Positions 54,301 through 64,000 of a DNA stretch of 64,000 nt are shown in pieces. Origin of the DNA: Orthonyx spaldingii (lineage: Eukaryota; Chordata; Aves; Passeriformes; Orthonychidae); NCBI GenBank assembly GCA_013397795.1, contig VZTJ01000525.1, positions 65,550 to 129,549 on the forward strand. Reading direction: 5' to 3'. Under the pieces are notes generated by a model that saw only the letters and a program-made list of their open reading frames with translations, made no database searches and was not told the DNA's origin. Within the stretch, counting starts at the first letter, position 1. Each line of letters begins with the position of its first letter. The position numbers and the translations under genes are program-made.

Positions 54301-57300
54301 TTCCACCAAAAAGGCAACAGTTTCTTTAAACACAGGCTGTACACTTAGGGATGCTAATGTTTAGGAATTGGGAACTTCAGGACTATCTGAAAAAAAAAAT
54401 AGATACTGAATATCCTTAGGGCGTTGAAAGCTCCATAGGACTACTGAGTGCCTAAAACTTTCTGATTTAAAAGGAAGAAGGCAAAGGGCAGCACCATACC
54501 CTGGTTTTGCTCCACTGCCTGCTGCTCATCCTGTCAGAGCTCAGATGAGATTCCAGCCAGTTTAACTTGAAGTCCTTTGCTCTAACCTAAATAAACAAGA
54601 TTATATCCAGCTTAGAGCTGGTGTGTCTGTGTAAGGTACTTAATATAAGCACCTTTATATAACCCCCCTCTCTGAATCCTTTGCAGTCTTTAAGGATTTA
54701 TCCATGCTTATCTCCAGCAGGAAAGGTGTTGCCTTCATCTTCATTTGGCAGATGGGAACAGAAGGGCTGGAGGGGCTCAAGGGAAGGACATATCTCCCTT
54801 CATTTTGTCCATCGAAAAGCTAGACATGCAGGCTTGGCTCTTACACACACTGCCTCATCAGCCAGTGGCAACAGCACCACTTCCAAAGGTCATTTGTATG
54901 TGCTACAGCAGGAATTACCCTGGGGAATACCTGTCTCCTCACTGATGATGGATTAGCACCGACCTCAGGCCAGGATTAAACCCCTGTGTGGCCGTGGTCC
55001 CTGTGGTGCTCATCTCACAGCACTGCCCAGCACAGAAGGAGCACAGCTCACGTCCCAGATTTCCCTTGCCCTCTGTTGCTTGGGAGCACCAACCCGGTAA
55101 CAGGAGCCCACACTCCATGGTACACCACGGTGCACAATCGAAACCGCTGATGGATTAGAAGCTGGGAGCAGACTGACCGTGCCTGAGCACTAAGCAGATG
55201 CCACAGGAAGATAAGCCATGGTTCTTTTGTTCTTTTTCAGGAAGCTCTTCGAAAGTGCCTTGACACAAAGCACTAAATTGTGTACTTGATAGCTTTATTA
55301 TCCAGGTTCCTCTGATAACCCAGGTTTCTGTGGCAGGTTTCTGATCCTCATCCTGTTATCACGCTCACAAGACCCTTCCTTACTCAAGCCACCAATTCTG
55401 TGCGTGTGCTTCTGCCATGTGCTTGATGGAAGGTCCTCCAATGCCTGCAGGGCTTAAGGCAAGCTCAGTCTGATTAAACACGGGGCCTGATGGCGCTAAT
55501 GCTATATGAATATGGAACAACACTAATGAACTCTAACAAGCTAGACCACAGGGTTTGTTTGCAAGAGCCCAGAACCTGTCCTACCGGCTGGAGGAGAAGA
55601 GGCAGTTCGCTCATTACCGCACGCTCCCCTCCCGCCCATCCATGCCGGGAGAGGCTCTGCCCAGATGGAGGCCTTATTAATTTGTAAAGTTGTCTTTTGA
55701 TCTCTGTATCTCGGAGCATAATGAGAAGGTTTGAACTCTGCCTGTCCCACCCTCTCCGTACCTCCCACTTGCTCTGATCCCCCACAACCTGGCAGGCAAG
55801 GGGAGAACTGCCACAGCTCTAGGATTCACTTCCTCCTGGAGAGAAGCATATTTGTGGCCTTTTAAAACACACTTCAGTAGCCACAATTATGACTGATGTA
55901 GCAGGAAAGCACCAGTCCCTGAACACCTTCCTCTCTCTCACACGGACACCTGACCGTGTGGGGGAATCCAGGGTAATTACACCCCAAAAGCAGCTCCTTA
56001 TTCCCTTGGTTCACCCAGGCCAAAGCAGCTCTCAGAGGCCACCTGGAGACACTTGTGCCCCTAGGTGGAGAGGCTGGTGACCATCGATGCAGGTTGTTGG
56101 CTCCTGTAGGGCCTCTGCTCTAGAAGGAAGTTCCTGGTGACCGGTGCCTTCCGCTGGAGCTGCTGCAGGAGCTCCTGTGCTGGCAAAGAGCCACACATCC
56201 CCCTCATCCCGTGACCCATCAGAGCCTTCCCCTTGTGATTCAGTCTCTCTCCCATACCGGATCGATCCTGCACTGCTGGCACATCAGTTGCAGCTCCTTC
56301 TCTACCACTTCCTGCCCCTTGGGCTGCAGCCTCCAGAGCCACAGCGGAAACCACAGCCAGAGCTCGTTTGGCACTGCGCTCTGTGTCCAGGAGAGCCGGC
56401 TCAGCTACTCAGTTACTCCTCTCCCATGGCTCCTCCTTCCCTCAAAAGGAACTGAAAACAAGCTCCAAGCCAGACATGTGTCTCAATGAAACCCATCTGT
56501 CAGAGCCATCGCCACGGTCTCACTGGGCTGTTGCCTGCTCAGGGCGTCCAGCCCCGCCATGGAGAAGTGCACGTAGCCAGTCCCAGGGGCAGCACGCACC
56601 CAAGGGGACACGAGGCTGGAGCAGGGGATGCCACGGGACGGCCGGGGCAGCTGTGTCCTTCCTCCCCGAGTGTTCTGCCTGGGGCTGTGCTACCTCCTTT
56701 CTCAGCAGCGACAACAACTTCCAGGCAAGGAGCCAGCTGAAAGCTCTGCACATCCACAGATTTCTCCATACAGTTTCCATACACACATTTTGGAGTGGTG
56801 AAGACCTCCTTAGAAGAAACAAAAGTGGGCTGATGGGCAGGGGTATCCACCCATCTCCCCCACCTGCTTCAGGAATTTCCTCCAAGGGAGATTTCCTAGA
56901 GCTTAGTTTTGTGTCAGTCCCTTGTAAAGTCTCCCACGTGTTTCTCCCTCCCTGCCAGGAAGTTTATACTGACATGTTCTTACATGCATTCAGTTAGTCA
57001 TACTCAATATGCCCTCTGCAATCACTCCTCCTCAGTGGGATCTCCCATCACATCAACTACTTTTGTCCAGCCTCCAACAGAAACTTTATTAGAGCATGAA
57101 CCCATTTGCCTTCTGCCATCAATTCCCCCTCCAGGCATTTTCACATTTCACTGTTCCCTCTCACCTCCTAGTTCTGCCCCATGGCTCAGTTAATAATAGC
57201 AGATCCCACCTACTCTGCATTCTTCCAGGGGTCTTGGAGAGTTACGCGGCCGCAGCTCCAGTGCTGAGTCCCTACGTGTCCCCAACTGGCAATGGGCTGC

Positions 57301-60300
57301 TGCCCTGACAGCCCCAGCAGTAAAATCAGTGACTGTCACTGCAGACATCCAGAGCAGACACACAGTGAAAACATGTGGGTTCAACAGCCTTAGCTCCTAA
57401 AAGGGCTTTGCATCCTAGCAGAGCATTCCCTTTGGTCCATGTTCTGGGCCTGGTTTGTTTGTACCTCTTGGAGGTGTCCCCCAGGGACCTATGGATGCAG
57501 CCCCAGCATCTCCTTCAGCACATGTGGTGGGGCCAGGGCAATTATTAGAAGCTTGTGTGGTAATCTGTATCCAGTTTAGGGAGCTCTCTTTCAGTCGTTG
57601 CTAACCCACCTCAGGACTGAGGTGGAAAACAGAAGGGGGGTCACCTGCATCAAGACCTGACATGGCTGATTTCATGGACACTGTGCTGTACACAATGCTC
57701 ACCTGAAAGGACCCCAGAACCTCCCCATGGCCCAGAGGGAAGTGCAGTCCCTTTAGCTGTGAATGGGGATCCTTTGCAATCTTCCTCCTCCTTTGTATGT
57801 CTGCATCTTCCTGCTTTTGCTCTCAGGTTTTCCGCAAGACCTGAGAAGATAAGAACATATCTACCTGTGCTTCCTCCTGCTCCAGCTACACCTGCACATC
57901 TGCCCCACCTGCTGCAGGGAGAGCAGCTTTGCCAGCTGTGAGGACAGTGACCCCACCGCAGCGCCAGGGCTGTGTTTTGCAGAGCACGTGCGGTCCCACG
58001 CAGGAGGCACGTTCGCTCCTGCTGCCTGCGGTTCCTGGCAGGCTTTCCAGGGAGCAGCCCTCGGCTCACAGAGCTGCTTGTTCGGGAGCGTGTCGTGTTT
58101 TTGCCTGGGCTTGCAGCTGCCTGTCAGCTGCTGTACAAACACAGCCCTGTCTCCCGTGCTCCCCCCGGCCTCTTCTCACTCCTCAGCTCTGCTCTTCGCG
58201 GTGCTCAGGATTAGCCACACCTCAGCTGGGTAAACAGGAGCTGATCCTGCCCCATCAGCCAGGGGATTTGCAGCCTCAGCTGCCGCAAGCAAGAAGTGCT
58301 CCTTTCTTTTTCTCCCAAGCAAATCTCCCTTTTATCATGCAACAGATCTGAAGCCCTTAATTGGACACAGCAGTGGATGTGATCCTCTGCATTGGTTTCA
58401 TCTGCTATTTTCTTTCTTTACCCTTCTATTCTCTGCTTTTGTTCCACTCAGCTTCTTTATCTTCTGATCTGTTCATTTCTCACTCTTTTTCCCCACTCCT
58501 GTCTGTCCCCTCCTTTTTGCTTTTACACCCATCTGAGAAAAGCTACTCTTGCTTTCTGTATGTCACCTTCTGGGTGCTAAATAATGAACTAATGAACTAT
58601 TCTGGTCTGAAAAAAGCCCTGGAGGTTGTTCGTAACTACAGCCAGCACCTTAGTCTTCAGCTCAGCTCAGAGGCAGCATTTCCTGCAAATTTTTACCTGG
58701 CTCTGAAAGGATGCTGAACAGGGAAGGAGGAGGACACCCATTCCCTGCAGCACAGCACCCTCTAGCCTCCGCCGGGGCGGTAGCTCTTTCCTGAGCTGGA
58801 AGGAGGAAGGACCTTCACCATCATCACTCAGCCACGCATCCTCCCCTCCTGCCACACTCCCTACACGTCCAGCCCTGCATAACTCCGACAAATTCTCCTG
58901 CAGTGTTACTGCCAAATCCCAGGATGGATTTCACGGGAACGCCGGAGGTCAGGATCTTAAAGCTTGTCTGCTCTGAGGAGATATGTGGCAAATCAGATGT
59001 AACTTCTCAAAAGCTGAGACATCAGCTTTGCAAGGTGGAGCCTGCAATGAGCCAAGGTGGAGTCAGCCTGGAGAAGGGGTCATTACTCAGCGTCAGCAGC
59101 ACTGTTTATTTCCTGCAGCCCATGCAATACTTACTCAGAGGTGGTACAAAGGGAAGGGCTGCTCCTGCAAAGCCAGGTAAGACCAGCCAGAGGAATGGAG
59201 TGCAGTAGCTCCGCAGTTGCTTTGTTTTCTTGGGATACTCACCTGCAGCCTTCCAGGTGCCTGTGCACAGAAAAGGGTCGTCAGCCCCAGCTCACCTCTG
59301 GCCATGCTGGCAGACCTTCCCCCCTTGGCTGTGACTGCCAGTGCATCTCCAGGAAACCATCAGGCAGATGGAGACGCTCTGGATTAGCTTTTCATCTCAG
59401 CCATTCCACTGCTCTTTGCAGCTTCCTCCCCACCTACCAACCCCCCAAACCATGCTCCCATGGACCCCACCAGCCTCAACCCTGTTTCCTCTCACCCCTG
59501 TTTTCCTTATACACCTCTAGGAAACAGAGCTCTGGCTCTCTGCTCCTGAACACCATCACTCATTCTCCCAAACCACAACTGTAACCATTCCTTCTGTACT
59601 CACCATCATCCAAACACCATTGTGTTCTCCCTCCCTTCCTCCCAGATCTATCCCAGTTCCCACTATTTTGGCACAAGGCAGTAGCTTCCGCCTCCACTCA
59701 ATTTATTTCCATAAATATTGCTCTCTAGGAAAAGGCCCTTCCCCATTCCTCAGGCAGTACTAAAATTTGGATTTTTGCAAGGGGTGGCTAATCCCATTGT
59801 TTGGTTCACTGAGCATTTCAGTTTGCAGGATTGCAACCCTGCATTCTCCTCAGGCACCACTACTTCTATGGAAACTTCTCCACAGAAAGCATTTCACAAG
59901 CAGTCACTGAAAAAAACCATAAAGCTGTGGCCTTAGCAGACTCCCTTGCCAGCTTTCTGAGGCGGGACAATCACAGTCTTTCCAGACTCCAACCTCAGAA
60001 ACTCACTATAGTGGCAAATGTCAGACAGACCACTTGGGATTAAACGGAAGACCAGTGGTTTCCTTTATTCAGTATGACATCTTGGAAACACTCCAGGAGA
60101 AGCTCACACACCCTTCTGGCTCTAGTGCAGGCATCTGTCTGAATCTACCCTGCTTTCCTGGGAGATACCTCCTATCCCTGCTCTCCCTGCCTGCCAGACA
60201 CCTGCTGCTCTGATGCCACCTCCACTGCACAGAACCCCCCTGCTTCTGCAGGTGGCTTTAGGGGCAGGTGCCACACCACAGCACCGCCTGGCTCCTGCAG

Positions 60301-63300
60301 CTGCACCTTGAGTTACCAAAATGTGTGAAAGAGGTAGGAACAGCTGTAAGCAAAGAAGAGGTGGCTGCAGGGAACAGGCAGCTTTTGCTGCAGAAGGTAT
60401 TCTGAAGGTAGGGACTTCACCTAACAGGACTCCCTGGAAAATTCAGTAGTGTTGTGGCACAGATTCCTTTCAGGGAGATAGAGATGGATCCTTCTCCTAG
60501 ACCACCGAGTCTGCTTGTGGAGCCAGGCATGGTTCAAGTGCCATGGAGCAATCAAAAGCAGGACCAGCAGCACTGCTGATGCCAGGAAATGGTTTTCAAA
60601 ACCTCTTCCTCCAGCCAGCAGCTGGATGGGTGTGGGATAAAAGCAGTGAGCTGGCTACTGGGAATTTGTGGACAGAACACAGCCTGGTAAAGTGTTCAGC
60701 TCAGTGCCATTTCTCTTTTGGCCTAAAGAATTCAGGAATGCAATAGCCCATCTGCTCTGAAATGATCAGTGAAGCTCTCTGCATAAGCAGTCTCAGCCCT
60801 CTCACGTTTGGGAGAAAAATAAAAAAAGTGAGTCAGAAAGTCTCTAGCAATGGCCTTCAGCTATTAGAGGAGACCAGAGCCTGTGGTCTAGAGGGGACAA
60901 AAAGGTGCACAGCAGTACTCAGCAGGGCTGAGGTCAGTCACTTCAGTTCTATAATTAGGAAATAAATAGCATGCTAAATAAACCCAGAGTAGAAGCTTTT
61001 GAGGAGCGTGACAGAGCTGGAAGTTGGCAAGGAGCAGCTGAATGAGAATGTGATGGAAAAATACTGATCAGGTGGGCCACGTGCCACCTCCCCAGCTGGT
61101 TTGCACGATGCAGCCGTTTTCCCATCCCTGGCACTTCCCTCTGTACGTTGCCAGCTCCTCAGGACAGAGGCTGGTCTATTTACAGCTCTGCAAAGTGCCC
61201 ATTACTCTTTTAGACACCATTTTCAGAAAATATGTAAGAGTCCAAAGAGCATTTTGCCTCCAGATCTAACAGGCTCTGAACAGCACGGCTCTGCAGCCCA
61301 CGAGCCAAAGCCTCACTGGCACTGCAGGGAAGGCAGAGCAGGAGAAGAGGAAAAAGCATTGCCTTTATTTCCATCTGCAAAGCTTTTTTGTGCTCACATG
61401 TCATTGACAGGCACTTTGCTTATTCTCAGCTGGCAATCAAACCCTGCCTAAGAGGTGTTTTCCTTTTTGCTCCCGCAACACACTGCCCGAGATGAACACC
61501 CTGATGTTTCCTCTGGCAAAAAGGTTTCCTCAGGGGTGCAAAGTCCGCGGGAGTCCTTCAGCGCACGGCACGTTTGCTGAGCAGGAGAAAAGCTGGGCCA
61601 GGGGAAATGAAGCAGAAAAAGAGTTCAGAGTTGCTTGTGGCAGCAACAGCCAAAAGAGAGAGGGATGTGAAGAACAAAAGGTGATTGTTACCACAGTGTT
61701 GCACGGGGGTGTCTCGGGGTAGTTCAGCAGCACGTGGAGTTCTCCCTGCCTGGTACCTTTCCAATTGCTGCATTTAAAACGGTGGAATTTTCATCAGTCT
61801 TTTTTTGGCCTCTCTGTACAGAGGTAGTTGCCTGCCCAAGGCACAAGGCAAAGCTGCATTCTTCCTGTGCTTGCAGTTTCCAGCACATCCATTTGTCCCC
61901 TTTTGCAGTAGCCACACCACTCAGAGAGGGCTCCTCCTGTCTCCAAAGCATTAGGGTGTTCCTGGACGCTCCCATCCCACCTCTCAGCAGCAACAGCAGG
62001 CGGAAATATCTACTGGGCTGAAGCAGCTAAATCCCTCCCTACAAGGCTGGAAGTGAAGCTCAGCTCCTTTCAGCACCCTTCCTTTGGGGATGGTTCAGGC
62101 TCCTGCTCAGATGGCATTTTCTGAGCGTGACCTGCTTACGGTGAGTGGCACAGTCTTGCTCCTGGCTCCGGGCCAGAGCGCTCCACCCACGGCACAGGCA
62201 CCAACCCTGCAGAGCCCCCAGCACATCGGCCAGAGCAGCTCCCCACACACTCACAGGGAGGGCAGCTTCCTTCACAAGCCACGACCCACCAGCTGTTTTA
62301 ACAGACCACAGCTGGATTTGTGTTCCCAAAATGCGCTTGCTCCCTCCCAGACCTCCCTGCTCCCACACGGTTTCTCCACAACATGCATCTGGAACCCCTC
62401 AACATTGCCCAGAGTAAACCACCAAGGATTTGCACTGGTTCTTCCCTCCATTTCTGGAGACACAGCACCTTTTCCATCGCTTCCCTTCTTGCAATAAACA
62501 CAGCTCAGGATTTTGGCTTCCATTCCCACAGCCACCCGTAAATTTGTGCTGCCATCTCTTCAGTGTTCACCTCTCCTCAGCAAGAAGTGAGCAGCAAGTT
62601 CAGGTTGCTTTGTTTTGTGACAGGTCTGTAACAAGGCTGTCTTCTAATAGCTGAGCTTCTCTCAGGTCAGAGAAATCTCCAGCAATCTCAAGGGCCTAAA
62701 AGCCTTGCCTGGAGGCTCAGCTAAGGTTTGAGGCATGTTTTCCTGCCTGGATCTGTTTTTTCCTGCCTGGATCGGATGGTGAAGGAGCTAAGGTACACCT
62801 GGAATCAATTGGACTGCAATTTTCTGTAATCAAACTCAAACACATTCCTTAAATACTTAGTTGAGCCTGATACCGGATGTTTATCTGCTGAGCCTATCTG
62901 CTAACTTGATCACAAGCATAACTCAGCCGCCTTGAGACTCACCAAACCTCAGCCCAGCTGAGGCGCTGACAAATTTAGCAACCATAAACCCTGGGTATTT
63001 TCAGAAGGTTAATTAAAAGATAAGGAATACAACTCTGTTTGACTGAGTCGCGTGGGATCACACCTGCTGCAAGCGTGGAATAGAGGAGGATGCTGCTTGT
63101 TCTGCCACCTTGATTCCAGCAGTTCCTTCTCTGCTCTTACCCAAACCTCCCTTCTTCCCTGTGACTCAGGCTACAGCAGTTACTCATCTCTCCACATACA
63201 CAGCGCCCTGGAAAATGTGACTTGCTCCTTGAGAGCTTTCTCAACGTAGGAAGCTCCAACACCCAGTAAACAGAGGAAACAAAATATCTGAAAGGAGAGG

Positions 63301-63400
63301 AAGGATTTTTCCATCGTTATATAAAGCAACCATTAACACAGCTCAGAACGGTTGATGTTACCAGCAACGCAACGCACGGCTCTTTTGGAAGAATACAAAA
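51331..63400. other. Long spacer upstream of MFGE8, no recognisable gene
   Basis: Twelve kilobases with ordinary composition and only short, unrelated open frames on both strands. No CR1 fragment, tRNA or known coding domain was seen. In human the next gene beyond MFGE8 is ABHD2 at a distance, so regulatory sequence is the likely content. A 22-bp duplication (TTTTCCTGCCTGGATC unit, twice) lies at about 62738-62780. Confidence 0.65.
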
Positions 63401-63448
63401 GAAGTAGGTTTATAAACATTGTATTGTGGACAGTTTTTTATCTTATAA

Positions 63449-63928
63449 TTTATTTTCCTCCAGTGCCTTTCATATGTGGCATCTGAGTGGGTTTTGCTGT
63501 CCCCATCACACACTCGACTCGGTGGGACAATGCTGAGCACTCTGAGGGACCAGAGAAGACCCTTCGGTGCTGCTGGCACAGCCCAAGGGTGATCCCAGCG
63601 TTTGCCACACAGAGGTGGCCTGTGGGCCCATGATAAAGAAACACAGGGTGTGGAAGGGTCAGCCACCCTTTTAAAGGCTCGAAGATACTGTTTCTAAACG
63701 ACGCAGTATTATGTAACCAGCATCCAGCACGGGGTACACTACACGGCTCATCGGCAGCCTGAAAGGGTTTTTGACTCTCAGGGCCACCGAGCTCCGTATC
63801 ACTGAGGAGCAATCGTGTCCTTCAGCTGGAGCCGCTCCCCAGGCTGCCTTCCCCACGTCACGGGTGGGGGCACCGGCGTCAGGAAGCGGCGTGGGGCGGG
63901 CTGAAAATGAAGCGGAGGCTGAAGCCAT
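63449..63928 (-). other. Possible minus-strand transcript from CpG edge, unrecognised
   Basis: On the minus strand an 85-codon frame opens at 63928 (MASASASFSARPTPL start) in CpG-rich sequence and stops at 63671, and AATAAA follows at 63454-63449. I do not recognise the protein and it has no clear domain. It may be a short non-coding or lineage-specific transcript, or chance; the plus strand also has a well-placed ATG at 63927 within the same CCATGG. Confidence 0.2.
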
Positions 63929-63957
63929 GGCAGCCCGCAGCCCCCGGCCCCGGCCCC
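63860..63957. promoter_or_regulatory. CpG-rich edge before assembly gap
   Basis: GC content rises sharply from 63.83 kb and ends in CCCCCGGCCCCGGCCCC directly against the run of N. Such sequence is typical of a CpG-island promoter that failed to assemble. A plus-strand ATG with strong context (GAAGCCATGG) opens a frame reading MAARSPRPRP into the gap. Confidence 0.45.
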
Positions 63958-64000
63958 NNNNNNNNNNNNNNNNNNNNNNNNNNNNNNNNNNNNNNNNNNN
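63958..64000. other. Assembly gap
   Basis: Run of N to the end of the window. Confidence 0.99.

Noticed and set aside
51331..63400. Possible ABHD2 exons in the right-hand spacer
   Set aside because: None of the frames resembles the alpha/beta-hydrolase sequence; ABHD2 is likely beyond the window.

Overview
This is a stretch of vertebrate nuclear genome, almost certainly from a bird. It is not microbial: genes are split into many exons with GT-AG introns and consistent codon phase, and the spacers contain 3'-end fragments of CR1 LINEs, the typical avian repeat. Three complete neighbouring genes can be read. They are ACAN (aggrecan core protein, + strand, coding exons 5358-30517), HAPLN3 (hyaluronan and proteoglycan link protein 3, - strand, 34910-32293) and MFGE8 (lactadherin, - strand, 51064-41427). 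The order ACAN-HAPLN3-MFGE8 matches the conserved amniote block (human chromosome 15q26). Aggrecan assembles to 2110 codons and HAPLN3 to 360, close to the lengths I recall for chicken aggrecan and human HAPLN3.

Layout. 1-5350 is non-coding sequence upstream of the first coding exon of ACAN (intron 1 or 5' flank). 5358-30517 holds 17 coding exons of ACAN: signal peptide, G1 (Ig + two link modules), interglobular domain, G2 (two link modules), a short keratan-sulfate segment, one 3.2-kb chondroitin-sulfate exon, one EGF-like exon, three C-type lectin exons, a sushi exon and a basic tail. Its 3' UTR runs to about 31.2 kb. HAPLN3 is convergent with ACAN, and its likely poly(A) signal lies only about 460 bp from ACAN's last one. 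36.6-40.1 kb is a GC-rich spacer with no recognisable gene. MFGE8 follows on the minus strand with a signal-peptide exon, three EGF exons (an RGD in EGF2) and two discoidin (F5/8C) domains of three exons each. 51.3-63.4 kb is a long spacer with no recognisable gene. The window ends in a CpG-rich edge and an assembly gap (63958-64000).

How the genes relate. Aggrecan and HAPLN3 are partners and paralogs: the Ig and link modules of the link protein stabilise binding of the proteoglycan's G1 to hyaluronan in the extracellular matrix. Their Ig exons are both exactly 372 bp, and the first link module is 303 bp in both, as one exon in HAPLN3 and two in ACAN. The block mirrors EDIL3-HAPLN1-VCAN elsewhere in vertebrate genomes, and this bird MFGE8 keeps the EDIL3-like three-EGF layout.

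Most notable content. Aggrecan carries an array of about twenty 60-bp (20-residue) repeats. Six of the repeat junctions replace the usual Ser-Gly with Glu-Ala-Arg-Gly, which resembles the aggrecanase cleavage motif. Other points of interest are conserved aggrecanase-like hinges upstream of the array, a CpG-rich element with SOX-like motifs and a TATA-like box inside the 8-kb ACAN intron, tandem in-frame splice acceptors in MFGE8, and minisatellites in HAPLN3 and MFGE8 introns. I found no evidence of a wholly new biological system.
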